Source: a virus. From it: a stretch of 64,000 bases of DNA. Location: IMG/VR virus record IMGVR_UViG_3300046684_000188, positions 1-64,000 of that record; one strand, written 5' to 3'. The notes under the pieces were generated by a model. That model had not been told where the DNA came from, searched no databases, and was given only the letters and a program-made list of their open reading frames with translations. Positions 51,734 to 60,759 of the stretch are shown here, in pieces (positions within the stretch are counted from its first letter, which is position 1; each line of letters starts with the position of its first letter). The position numbers were made by a program, and so were the translations under genes.

Positions 51734-52858
51734 ATGGCAACACGACCCGTAGTATTCAGCGACGAGCAACTTCGAGAGATGGTCAACCAAGACTTTGGCG
51801 GGGTAGTAGCGCCCGGAGGACCAGGCGGCGGTCCCGCAACCGTCGAGCACCACATTGCAGACCCCTCTACCGGCGTTATCAACACCGCGCGCACCGGCTA
51901 TGTCCCGTCTCAGGCTGCAGCTATGGACGGCGGCATTGTCCGCGGTCGCGCTTACGATCACGCTTACATGGCGCTCAAGAATGCGGTCTTGAAGCGTATC
52001 TCGGCTACGGGGCTCCGTCCGTATACGCTGGTCAGCTTCCTCCCGATTCCGCTGATTGTGTGCTCCCCGATGGAATCTCTCCGCGTGCGCATCGCTCCAG
52101 CTCCTCACCCGGAAGACGTCGCAGCCGGCCGAGCGTACCCGTTCTCCTGGCACACATGGGATCAGCCCGCGATTGAAGTCATGGAGCGCGGCGAGAACAC
52201 TAAGCAGCCATGGGAGTATCACCCCATCCAGCTCGCGCAAGAGTTCCTCGAGCAGTACAAGGAATACGGCGGAATCTACCTCTTTGAGGGCTACATGACG
52301 AAGGAAGTCATGGAGTCGGATAAGTTCCAAGAGGGTACGGAAGCCTGCAAAGAGGGCATGTTTGTATGGATGCGCTCGAAGATCGAAGAGGCAAATGCCG
52401 AGTGGAACAGCCCGAACCACATGGGAGCGAAGAACATCGTTGAATACCACCGGCTCTGTGCGATGTGGCTGAAGCAGTACGGCATCATCGACAACCTCCC
52501 GGAGTGGATCACCGAAGCCCGGCGCCTGCAGGACGTTCAGGCCAAGTGTCCGCGCTGCAAGAATACGCCGCAGGCTGGCGCGCTGACCTGCACCGTCTGC
52601 AACGAGATCCTCGACCCGGCGCAAGCCTTCACCGAGGGATTCATCACCGAGGAGCACGCCGCACTCGAGCGCCTTACCCGCAAGCAGGTTGAGGAGCTGG
52701 GATGCTCGGCCTTCGTTGCGGAGACGGCAGACGAGCGGCCAGAACGGGTAAAGCAGGGTCTCCCCCGTCCCTTGTCGATCGCGCAGAAGCGGGCGCTCCA
52801 GTCGCAGGCGCAGAAGCTCGAGGGAGAAGAGCCGGGCACCGAAGGACGAAATTGGTAA
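51734..52858 (+). CDS. Hypothetical virion-module protein with a zinc ribbon
   Basis: This 374-residue protein starts at ATG 51734 (TAGGAG upstream). Residues 75-230 are an alpha/beta domain rich in aromatic residues, and residues about 272-295 hold CPRC...CTVC, a zinc ribbon. The C-terminus is charged. It sits between capsid and adaptor genes, so it may be a head-completion or minor virion protein; no family recognised. Confidence 0.65.
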   Translation: MATRPVVFSDEQLREMVNQDFGGVVAPGGPGGGPATVEHHIADPSTGVINTARTGYVPSQAAAMDGGIVRGRAYDHAYMALKNAVLKRISATGLRPYTLVSFLPIPLIVCSPMESLRVRIAPAPHPEDVAAGRAYPFSWHTWDQPAIEVMERGENTKQPWEYHPIQLAQEFLEQYKEYGGIYLFEGYMTKEVMESDKFQEGTEACKEGMFVWMRSKIEEANAEWNSPNHMGAKNIVEYHRLCAMWLKQYGIIDNLPEWITEARRLQDVQAKCPRCKNTPQAGALTCTVCNEILDPAQAFTEGFITEEHAALERLTRKQVEELGCSAFVAETADERPERVKQGLPRPLSIAQKRALQSQAQKLEGEEPGTEGRNW

Positions 52859-52876
52859 AGGAAACGAGGAGAGTAG

Positions 52877-53578
52877 ATGCTTCAGGACGCTAACGCCGTA
52901 GCCCAAAGAGCCGCTGCTCTCCTCGACGATCCGACGATGAGCCGTTACCCCATCGCGTATCAGCTCCCTTTCATCGACCAGTGTTACGACGTGCTCGACG
53001 TCCAGCTCGAGCAAGCCGGGATGCAGTACATCGAAGCAATCGCCATCGTGGATATTGCTGCGAACATCACCGACCTCTCCTATCTTCTGGTAGCCGGGCA
53101 AGCTCTGGCGACGATGAAGCTCCCCAAGGGCGTGTGGTGGAAGCTCACCGGACAGCCCGACATTATGTATCAGCCATCCATCGGCCCGGTTGGCGAGCTG
53201 ACAGAGGTTCAGGACTCCGCCTCCGTTGGCGCTCTGCAATGGCGCTATGCGCAGGGAGCCATCCAAATCACACCCTCCGTCGAGACGATGACGCTCAAAA
53301 TCTTCTATGACGTGGTGAGCACCAACGTTGTCGACCCTGATACCGGCGTAGTCCGCGGCACGGCTCATATCCTCGCCTTCGACGTTGCCTCCGAGATAGC
53401 GGGAGCCCGCAAGGGCATGGAGCAGCGTTCGGCGGCGCTCGCACTCAAGAGAACGCGAGCATGGCAGGCGTTCAAAGACGTCATCGTAAAGAATCAGCAG
53501 TCCAACCCGGTTGAGGCGAAGCCGTTGCATGGCACCCTCCGGATGGGAGACCCCTTTATCCGCGCGTCTGGAACCTAA
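52877..53578 (+). CDS. Putative head-to-tail adaptor (connector) protein
   Basis: This 233-residue protein starts at ATG 52877 (GAGGAG upstream). It has an N-terminal helical bundle (AVAQRAAALLDDPTMSRYPIAYQLPFIDQCYDVL) then a beta-rich segment and a basic C-terminus, the order seen in P22 gp4-like adaptors that bind the portal from below. Its place a few genes after the capsid fits. By-eye assignment. Confidence 0.5.
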   Translation: MLQDANAVAQRAAALLDDPTMSRYPIAYQLPFIDQCYDVLDVQLEQAGMQYIEAIAIVDIAANITDLSYLLVAGQALATMKLPKGVWWKLTGQPDIMYQPSIGPVGELTEVQDSASVGALQWRYAQGAIQITPSVETMTLKIFYDVVSTNVVDPDTGVVRGTAHILAFDVASEIAGARKGMEQRSAALALKRTRAWQAFKDVIVKNQQSNPVEAKPLHGTLRMGDPFIRASGT

Positions 53579-53632
53579 GACGCCTCAACCGCAGCGAACT
53601 TCCGAACCCGCGAAAGCGCAGGAGGAATCACA

Positions 53633-54016
53633 ATGGCAGTAGCAATTACCGCACTCAAGCCCCTACCCAGCCGTCGCAACATCCAGAAGCGTTACAGCCT
53701 GGCCCTCACCGGCAACTATGCAACGGGTGGTGTGGCTCTGGACCTCTCGACGATCCTCAATCCCAGCTTCTACGAAGCGGTCAACTTCGGTGGACCCGGG
53801 CTCCCAGCTCTCAGCCAGTTCAGCGTTGTGGCCCCCGCGGGCTATGAGGTTGAGGTTGTCTCCTCGGGCGTAGGATCACCGACCCTGGCGACGGGCTTCT
53901 TGCTGAAGTTCTACACCACGGCGGCAACCGAAGTTGCAGCGGGCGCGTTCCCTGCAGGGCTGACGGGCTCCCCCACTTACCTTACGGTTTCAGTCAACTC
54001 TTACACCCAAGTCTAG
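53633..54016 (+). CDS. Small beta-rich virion protein, decoration candidate
   Basis: This 127-residue protein starts at ATG 53633 with AGGAGG upstream. It is beta-rich, with Gly and aromatic residues (YSLALTGNYATGGVALDLSTI, QFSVVAPAGYEVEVVSSG, YLTVSVNSYTQV), the character of capsid decoration or small tail proteins. No family recognised. Confidence 0.55.
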   Translation: MAVAITALKPLPSRRNIQKRYSLALTGNYATGGVALDLSTILNPSFYEAVNFGGPGLPALSQFSVVAPAGYEVEVVSSGVGSPTLATGFLLKFYTTAATEVAAGAFPAGLTGSPTYLTVSVNSYTQV

Positions 54017-54028
54017 GCGCGAGGACGG

Positions 54029-56782
54029 ATGGACTTCGGAGACGCAAAACCTCAAATTGTCCCTCGCTTCGGCTCTGCCGTCTTTTGGGACAATGAAACA
54101 CAGTTGCCGCTAGGGCTGGCGCGGGATGTGACGAACTGCCGCTACCGCGCTCAGTCCATAGCGACACGCTGGGGCTTCGACGTGCGCCTCCGCTTTGGCA
54201 TACAAGGCTCGAGGCTCACCGGTCTCCAGAACATCCGTTACCTGGCTCCGTCGAACAACGGCGACGAGATAATCAAGCTTCTCGGCTACACCGCGGTCGA
54301 CGGCAATATCTACTCTGCCACCCCGTTCCAGCAGCCGAGCGTTACCCAGCTCACCACAGACGCGGCGCTGGCGAATATGAACCTCCCGCGCATCGCCAAC
54401 CTCAACCCGCGCATCATTCAAGCCTTCAACAAGGGCATCGTCGCGCAGGGCAATCTCGCGCAGGGCATCGGAAACCCGATGATTTACGACCCGGAGCAGG
54501 GCACCATCGACCCCGTATCCGACAAGCCAGTCGGAACCCCATGGACGCCATTGACCCGCTTTCGCGTCGGTCAGATGGTCTCTCCCTCCGAATTCATCAC
54601 CAACGGGCTCCCGGCAATTCAGGGCGTATGGCACCCGCTCATCACCGGACACCTCTACCGGGTTACCTCCTACACCGGCACCGGGCAGACTGGAAGCGCA
54701 CAGCCGGGTTGGCCTATCACGCCTGGCGCCATAGTCGTCTCGGGCGATATCACCTTCACCGAGGACACTCCCACAGCCGGAGCCGGTCTCCCCGACCCCT
54801 TCGCTCCCCTCTTCGTTGCCGAGCCTTCCGACGCGGGCTCCCCGATTATCGACGGCGCATGGGTCTATGTCGTTCTGACCTACGTTTCGGCAGTGGGAGA
54901 GAGCACCAACGACCTCACCGACACCAACGGCCAACTCGACCACTCTAAAGTTTTTGTCTACCACAACCAGACAGGCGGGCCCGTCGACCTAACCATGGTG
55001 ACTCCGCCGATTCCTGCAGCATTAGGCACTGGTGGACCTTACGGCGCGGCGGGCGCGACTGGATACAACGCCTATGCGTACATCATCCAGACCGGCCTCC
55101 CGGATCAGTCGAAGATTATTGACCCGACCTACTACGCGCAGTACGCGGCGAGCATAGCGGGCGCAACCAACTTCACCCTCAACGCTTACCCGACCGGCCC
55201 GGCGCTCCCAGCCGTGAATACGGCCAACATCTCCGGCGAGGGCAACGTCGACCCCGGGCTCCGTTATATGGTCGTCATCTTCGAGACGAGGACGGCGTAC
55301 CAGACCGGGTTTACCCGCTCGGCACCGATACCGGTAGACATTTCTAACAGTGGGCGGAGAATCAGGGTTCCGAATCTTCCCATCGGACCTTACAACTGCA
55401 CGGCTCGAATCTGCGGGTTCACCGTCGCCGGAGCCTCCGCAGCCGGCCCCTACGCCTACGTTGCGCAGGACGACGTCGAAAGCCCGGGATTCAACCAGCC
55501 GGATATACCGATCACGTCGACCCGCATCAACGACAACACGACGACCAACATAGAGTTCAACATCACCGACTCTTACCTCCCTGGCGCCACAGACATTACG
55601 AGCTATCTGCAGCGGGTGGAAGTGACAGACGCCTCGGACGTCTATTTCTCGAAGTCCCTGCTTCGCGTGGTCTACACCGGCATGGAGGGCTTCCCCTCCG
55701 CCTTCATCGTCTCGGACGTGCAAGACCCGGAGGCTATCCGCATCCCGGGCTCGAACCTTCCAGTGGCCGAAGCGGACGGCGACCGCTGCGTCTGCTTCCG
55801 TGAGTTCCGCGAGAACCAACTAGCTCTCAAGGAAAACTCCGGATACGCCATCGTCCCGAATGACGGCGACCCGTCGACATGGGCGACGAATAGACTCTGG
55901 GGTGGATCCGGACCCACTGGCTCGAAGGCAGTAGCAGTAGGGCTCGACAACGACAATCAGACCGAGTTCCTTGCTTACGCGCACCGCAGCGGCGCTTTCC
56001 GGTTTACCGGAGGACAGCCCCAGCTCATCAACCGCGAGCTGATAGGCACGCAGGACCAGCCCGGATGGTGGGACCGTATCAACTGGACCTACGGCTATCT
56101 GATTCAGGTAACGATCGACGAGAAGCGGCGGGAGCTGCGCTTTGCCGTTCCCTTCGATGGATCGCAGACGCGGAATAAGGTTCTGACCTGCAACTACCAG
56201 TACGGGTGGGAGGAGCCGGTTGTCTTCGCGGTACGCCAGGGGAGGATGATTCCCAACCTCAACGGGCGGAAGTGGTCCCTTGACGACGTCACGGCGGAGG
56301 AAACCTGCTACGTTCCTCGGCGCTACGATCCGGACGGCTCGCAAGTCAACGTTGCGCTCACCGAGGAGCTTATGGTCGGTGGACCGGATGGCGCGCTCCG
56401 CACCCTCAAGGAGGGGCAGTACTTCGACGATGCCTATGACGGCATTACCAAGGTCGGCTATATGTCGAAGTGGGACGGAGTCGTTGGGCCCGGAGCCTCA
56501 CTTGCGCTCTACCAGCTAGAGGGCGCTTCCTGCTCGGCTATCGGGCATGGTCCCATCAACGTCTACGCACGCGACGATCAGGGCGTCTACTACCCGCTGT
56601 CGACCCCACAGAGGACGTGGACGCTTACGACGACCGAGTCGCAGCGAGACTTTGGCGTGGTCGGCATCGAGGAGCGATGCTTCGGAATCGGGTTCGACAA
56701 TGGCGGGATAGCTGATAACTGGTTTGAGATGCACGTTGCGAACCTCTGGCTTACCCCGACCTTCCAGACCAGAACGGGCTAA
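54029..56782 (+). CDS. Large tail/stem virion protein
   Basis: This 917-residue protein is beta-rich throughout (RFGSAVFWDNETQLPLGLARDVTNCRYRAQ at the N-terminus, many repeated aromatic/Gly turns, and KRRELRFAVPFDG near 695). Such proteins follow the adaptor gene in several podovirus-like genomes and form the tail nozzle or hub. No enzymatic motif is seen. It is followed without a gap by the next tail gene. Confidence 0.6.
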   Translation: MDFGDAKPQIVPRFGSAVFWDNETQLPLGLARDVTNCRYRAQSIATRWGFDVRLRFGIQGSRLTGLQNIRYLAPSNNGDEIIKLLGYTAVDGNIYSATPFQQPSVTQLTTDAALANMNLPRIANLNPRIIQAFNKGIVAQGNLAQGIGNPMIYDPEQGTIDPVSDKPVGTPWTPLTRFRVGQMVSPSEFITNGLPAIQGVWHPLITGHLYRVTSYTGTGQTGSAQPGWPITPGAIVVSGDITFTEDTPTAGAGLPDPFAPLFVAEPSDAGSPIIDGAWVYVVLTYVSAVGESTNDLTDTNGQLDHSKVFVYHNQTGGPVDLTMVTPPIPAALGTGGPYGAAGATGYNAYAYIIQTGLPDQSKIIDPTYYAQYAASIAGATNFTLNAYPTGPALPAVNTANISGEGNVDPGLRYMVVIFETRTAYQTGFTRSAPIPVDISNSGRRIRVPNLPIGPYNCTARICGFTVAGASAAGPYAYVAQDDVESPGFNQPDIPITSTRINDNTTTNIEFNITDSYLPGATDITSYLQRVEVTDASDVYFSKSLLRVVYTGMEGFPSAFIVSDVQDPEAIRIPGSNLPVAEADGDRCVCFREFRENQLALKENSGYAIVPNDGDPSTWATNRLWGGSGPTGSKAVAVGLDNDNQTEFLAYAHRSGAFRFTGGQPQLINRELIGTQDQPGWWDRINWTYGYLIQVTIDEKRRELRFAVPFDGSQTRNKVLTCNYQYGWEEPVVFAVRQGRMIPNLNGRKWSLDDVTAEETCYVPRRYDPDGSQVNVALTEELMVGGPDGALRTLKEGQYFDDAYDGITKVGYMSKWDGVVGPGASLALYQLEGASCSAIGHGPINVYARDDQGVYYPLSTPQRTWTLTTTESQRDFGVVGIEERCFGIGFDNGGIADNWFEMHVANLWLTPTFQTRTG

Positions 56783-58297
56783 ATGGCAAAGACAAACGTA
56801 ATCCCGGTCCAGAAGATTCAGCAGGCGGCGGGCAACAACTCGGAGCTGCGCGAGATCCTGCAGGCACTCTCGAACACTGGAAACCTGCAGCTCACCGCAA
56901 CCAACACGGCTATAAAGAACACCCCGCCACAGGTACGCGCAGACGTATCCTTCTTGGCCAAGTCCACGGCTTACGTTGTACAAATCACCAACCCGGGCGC
57001 GGTCTCTCCGGTATCCGCGATTCAGGCGACCGAGGCGAGGCAAAACGCTACAGCCTCCTCGAACATCGCAAACGTGGTCTCTATCTACCACCAAATCAGG
57101 GTTGCAACCTCGCCGCGCTTCTCCATCTCGGACAACGTCCAGACCTTCGGCGGCGATACCGGCTCCACGCAAACCTACTGGGAGATAAGCTCTCTCGGCT
57201 CCGGCCTCTGGTACTTTCAGGTCCGCTCGAGCTATGACGGAGTCAACTGGAACCTCTGGAAGAACGCCAACGGCGGGCAGACGATCACCGGCCGCATTGA
57301 GGGCGTCACCGTGGAGGACGTCACCAACGGCGCGGCGGCGCTCTTCTCGCTCTCGGGAAACCAACTCTTTGCAGCGATGGCATCCTTCGCGGCAGACGGG
57401 CAGAGCATCGGCGTACCCAGCGAGCTTTATACCTCTGCGATGCTGGCGATAGCTGGACCCAACGGATTCCAACCCCAGCCGTCCAACCTGGCGCACGGTA
57501 TCATCGCCAACGAGGTAGATATCCCGACTCCGAGCCCGCTCCCGGGTGGATCTGGACCTCCGGATTATCCGGCCTACGTCCGCGAGCAGTATCAAGACGG
57601 TCAATCGCACGTTTGGAGTGGCAGCGCGAACGTCTTCGCCTTCCTCTATGACCCTCTGGCCGACAATTACAACCTTCAGGCGACCTCGGATGGGCTCTGG
57701 GTAGACTTCCAACTCCCCGGCGGCGCTCACTTCACCATCGGCGCAGGCGTCACCGCGGACGGCGCTGCTATCGGTCTCCCCTCCGACTTCCCATGGGTGG
57801 TGGTAAGCCGGCTGCTGTCGATCGTATCCCCCAACGTGGGGTTCAACGCTACCCGGCAAGCTCGAGGAATCACTCAATCGGTCATCACTGGCGGGGTGAT
57901 GCACTGCCAGTTCGAAGACACGACCGCACATGCTTGGTCGGCAACGGGAAATTGGCTGGCCTTCTCGTGGAGCGCGGGATATCCGGTTGTGGGCGTCTCC
58001 GGAGGGCAGTGGCTACCGTTCGTCACTCCCAGCGGGACAAAGGTAGCGTTTGGAGCTGGGTCAGGGCCAAACGGCTCGGCTCTGGCGCTACCGGTAGCAG
58101 CGGGCGCGTTCACCTCGGACAAGATGCTCGGCATCGCTACCCCGGCGAGCGCGGCGGCGACGTCGCACCCCATGGCAGGCGTCTACAAGTGCGCCATCAA
58201 TCCCGGTACACCGCCAACGCTAGAAACCACTTACACTGACACCCAGGGGAACTACTGGAACGGTTCCGTAAACTGGATGGCCTTTGCATGGGAGTGA
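56783..58297 (+). CDS. Tail protein with three related repeats
   Basis: This 504-residue protein starts at ATG 56783, directly after TAA. The N-terminal 185 residues form one domain. The rest holds three related units of roughly 95-115 residues. Each has a strand motif like LFAAMASFAADGQSIGVP / WVDFQLPGGAHFTIGAG / WLPFVTPSGTKVAFGAG, a hydrophobic ML-x-IA or LLSIV motif, and a final WSGSANVFAFLYD / WSATGNWLAFSW / WNGSVNWMAFAW. Repetition suggests a trimeric or elongated fibre-like part, probably at the tail tip. It lacks a signal peptide, unlike the 26916-42236 group. Confidence 0.65.
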   Translation: MAKTNVIPVQKIQQAAGNNSELREILQALSNTGNLQLTATNTAIKNTPPQVRADVSFLAKSTAYVVQITNPGAVSPVSAIQATEARQNATASSNIANVVSIYHQIRVATSPRFSISDNVQTFGGDTGSTQTYWEISSLGSGLWYFQVRSSYDGVNWNLWKNANGGQTITGRIEGVTVEDVTNGAAALFSLSGNQLFAAMASFAADGQSIGVPSELYTSAMLAIAGPNGFQPQPSNLAHGIIANEVDIPTPSPLPGGSGPPDYPAYVREQYQDGQSHVWSGSANVFAFLYDPLADNYNLQATSDGLWVDFQLPGGAHFTIGAGVTADGAAIGLPSDFPWVVVSRLLSIVSPNVGFNATRQARGITQSVITGGVMHCQFEDTTAHAWSATGNWLAFSWSAGYPVVGVSGGQWLPFVTPSGTKVAFGAGSGPNGSALALPVAAGAFTSDKMLGIATPASAAATSHPMAGVYKCAINPGTPPTLETTYTDTQGNYWNGSVNWMAFAWE

Positions 58298-58728
58298 GCT
58301 GGCAGGAGTGGCGCTTATCGGTAGACGGTCTGACCTGGCGCGTTGCGGGCAAGGAAGACGCGGAGGCGATAGCGGACGTCCTGTTGCTCGAGTCGCGGAA
58401 GCACGGTCCAGCCGATATCCCGAACCTTTTCGATAAACCCGTCCTTCTCACCCTTGTCGCCGAAGACGAGAACGGCGTCATTGTCGACGGAGTCTACATC
58501 GAGGCTGTCGCGGAGGTTATCAAGTTCGCGACCGATCGCCGAGCGTTTGCAGCCCATGACGCTCTTCTCCCTGTAATTGGCGGGTTTCTGCAGGAGCGCG
58601 GGCTCCGCATTGCGCAGATGACTACCTTGAAACGATGGGCGAATGCCATGGCTCCGGCGCTCGAGCGGTTAGGGTTCAAGCGTCAAGACGGAAAGTATTC
58701 TCTCTGGGTCCGGAGAGTAGCGGATTAG
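58288..58728 (+). CDS. GNAT-like acetyltransferase-fold protein
   Basis: This 146-residue protein starts at ATG 58288, overlapping the previous gene by ten bases. The order of elements (LTWRVAGKEDAEAIADVLLLESRKHG, PVLLTLVAEDENGVIVDGVYIEA, FLQERGLRIAQMTTLKRWANAMAPALERLGFKRQDGKYSLWVRRV) fits a GNAT fold, including the final LGF motif. The acetyl-CoA loop is not clearly conserved. Phages often carry such proteins next to tail genes; the role is unknown. Confidence 0.6.
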   Translation: MGVSWQEWRLSVDGLTWRVAGKEDAEAIADVLLLESRKHGPADIPNLFDKPVLLTLVAEDENGVIVDGVYIEAVAEVIKFATDRRAFAAHDALLPVIGGFLQERGLRIAQMTTLKRWANAMAPALERLGFKRQDGKYSLWVRRVAD

Positions 58729-58760
58729 GGAAAGAGGCTTGCCAAGGTTGCGCTAAATGG

Positions 58761-58766
58761 TATTCT
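58761..58766 (+). promoter_or_regulatory. TATTCT-type promoter of the ejection-protein genes
   Basis: GCTAAATGGTATTCTCCCCT has the extended -10, with TTGCCA 16 bases upstream. The next ATG (58777) is only ten bases downstream with no ribosome site, so this transcript would be leaderless or almost so. A second, poorer TATTCTCTC lies at 58696-58701. Confidence 0.65.
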
Positions 58767-58776
58767 CCCCTCCGCG

Positions 58777-59346
58777 ATGGCGAAACCCGGGCAGACAGCG
58801 AACCAAGACGCCGTAAACGACTACTCCAAGTGGGAGGGCAACGCGCTCTCCGGGTATAACACCGACGTCGGCAACTTCGTCTCGAATACCAACTCTGCGA
58901 TAGCTCAGGGTAACCCCTACGAAAGTAAGTCCTACCTCACCAACCAGAACATCCTGACCTCGGGCGCGATGAATTCCGCCAAGACCGCGGCCAACGCTGC
59001 GACCGCAGACACCGCGCGCAGGACCGGAGGCAACACCGCAGCCGTCCAGGCATCGCGGGACGCTACCGCACAGGGTCTATCCCGGCAACAGACGCAGTAC
59101 AACGCGCAGCGGGATACGGACAACCTCGACAAGTGGCTCGGCCAGCGGCAGCAGCTCTACAAGAATCAACTCGACGCGGCAAACTCCGAGGCGAATATCT
59201 ACGGCTCGTCCGTCGCAGGCCGCTCGAATGGAGCCTCCAACCTCGCCGACCTCGACAAAGCGAAGATGGCGATGACCAGCGGAATCATCTCCGGAGCATT
59301 AGGCGCGGGTGGAACGGGCGTAGGCGCATGGCTCGGGAGGAAATAG
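58777..59346 (+). CDS. Small internal virion/DNA-ejection protein candidate
   Basis: This 189-residue protein is rich in Asn, Gln, Ala and Thr, with helices (DATAQGLSRQQTQYNAQRDTDNLDKWLGQRQQLYKNQLDAANSE) and a Gly-rich hydrophobic C-terminus (MTSGIISGALGAGGTGVGAWLG). Such low-aromatic, Gln/Ala-rich chains with a membrane-active end are typical of ejected internal virion proteins placed after the tail genes. Inference from composition and position. Confidence 0.55.
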   Translation: MAKPGQTANQDAVNDYSKWEGNALSGYNTDVGNFVSNTNSAIAQGNPYESKSYLTNQNILTSGAMNSAKTAANAATADTARRTGGNTAAVQASRDATAQGLSRQQTQYNAQRDTDNLDKWLGQRQQLYKNQLDAANSEANIYGSSVAGRSNGASNLADLDKAKMAMTSGIISGALGAGGTGVGAWLGRK

Positions 59347-59349
59347 CCC

Positions 59350-60753
59350 ATGGCTTACGGCGAAGATTCGCTCCCGTACTACATCCAGCGTCCAGACGAC
59401 GAGGAAGAGCCTACCTTTGGCGCCTCGCTTGACTCCGCTTATAAGAACGATAGTGCGTCGGCATTGCCTCCGACTGCCATGCCGATGGGCGCGGGCGCTG
59501 GGGTTACTCCCCAACCCGCGCTGACGGCACCCTCTGTACCTGTCATTGACCGCTCCCAGTTCGACCGCTGGAGCCGGGCGAAGCAGGTAGATGCGGTTCC
59601 CACCGATCGTAACGACGCCTCGGTAAAGCCTCGCCTCTGGGAACGCCTCGCAGGCGGGCTCTCGGCTGCGGCGATGGCCTACGGACACGTCCCGGGCGCG
59701 CTCGAGACTGGCCAGAACATCACCGACCGGCGCTACAACCGGGCAGAGGAGCAGCGGCAAGGGCGTCTCCAAGCCGACCAGACAGGGTTGGACGCCGAGC
59801 AGGCCAACATCGCCGCACAGAATCAGGAGTACGACCAGCGGCTCAAGAACTTCAATGCGCAGGACCGGGCGCAGTACTGGCAGACGCTCAACGCCAACCG
59901 GGCGGCGCAAGAGCAGCAGCGGTTACAGGGCATCGCTCCGGGCTCGGAAGCTCCCGACGATCCGAACAACCCATTGGGCACATGGAGCGCGAGGACCATC
60001 GGCGGGCAGAAGATCGCGGTTCAGGCTCCCGACAGGTTTACCAAGTCTCCCGCGGGCATCTCCGCGCAGCGTGAAGCAGACGTCAAGCGTCTCGGTCTCA
60101 AGGGCGACGAGGCTAAGTACTACCGCGCCAACGGCAAGCTCAAGGAGCCCACGGCGACCACCAACGTCCACATCCCGAGTGCTGAGTCGCAGGAGTATAA
60201 CGACTGGAAGAAGCAGTTCACCCAGGAGACCGGTCATGCTCCGACCGCGGCGGATACACAAACATATCGTCATGGTGGTGCGGGTAAGGGTACTAAAGTC
60301 CGGATGGGGACACCCGCGCAGTTCTCCCAGCTCGACAAGGACACTCAAGCTCAGTACACCAAGGCGGAGGCTGACTATCGGGTTGCAGCGGCCAACGCGC
60401 AAACCGATGAGGAACGCGCGGCCGCGCTTGCGGACCTCAATGTTTCGAAGACCAAGATAGGCGCAGATCACTCGGACAGGCTCCGCGACCTTGGCGGAAT
60501 CCCCGCTGAGGATAGCCAAAGAAGTGGTGGGAATGCGGCCCCGGCTCCGGCAGCTCCTCCCTCACAACCTGCGCCCAAGCCGGCGGCTTCGGCCCCGGCG
60601 GCGCAGGCACCCCCACAAACCGCGCCTCAGACCGCAAAGGTCGGAAATAAAACGCTAAAAGTGGGTGATCCCGTTCAATTACCGGATGGAAGCCAAGGTA
60701 TAGTTACAGGGATAAATCCGCAGACCGGTAAACCTATAGTCAAAAGGAAGTAA
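59350..60753 (+). CDS. Internal virion protein candidate with an SH3/KOW-like end
   Basis: This 467-residue protein has a Pro-rich N-terminus, a long Gln/Arg/Glu/Ala helical region (about 100-220), a charged middle, an Ala/Pro-rich linker (about 390-430) and a compact C-terminal motif KVGDPVQLPDGSQGIVTG that resembles a small SH3/KOW barrel. It is followed six bases later by the giant protein. Likely an ejected or internal virion component; no catalytic motif. Confidence 0.55.
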   Translation: MAYGEDSLPYYIQRPDDEEEPTFGASLDSAYKNDSASALPPTAMPMGAGAGVTPQPALTAPSVPVIDRSQFDRWSRAKQVDAVPTDRNDASVKPRLWERLAGGLSAAAMAYGHVPGALETGQNITDRRYNRAEEQRQGRLQADQTGLDAEQANIAAQNQEYDQRLKNFNAQDRAQYWQTLNANRAAQEQQRLQGIAPGSEAPDDPNNPLGTWSARTIGGQKIAVQAPDRFTKSPAGISAQREADVKRLGLKGDEAKYYRANGKLKEPTATTNVHIPSAESQEYNDWKKQFTQETGHAPTAADTQTYRHGGAGKGTKVRMGTPAQFSQLDKDTQAQYTKAEADYRVAAANAQTDEERAAALADLNVSKTKIGADHSDRLRDLGGIPAEDSQRSGGNAAPAPAAPPSQPAPKPAASAPAAQAPPQTAPQTAKVGNKTLKVGDPVQLPDGSQGIVTGINPQTGKPIVKRK

Positions 60754-60759
60754 GCCCCT

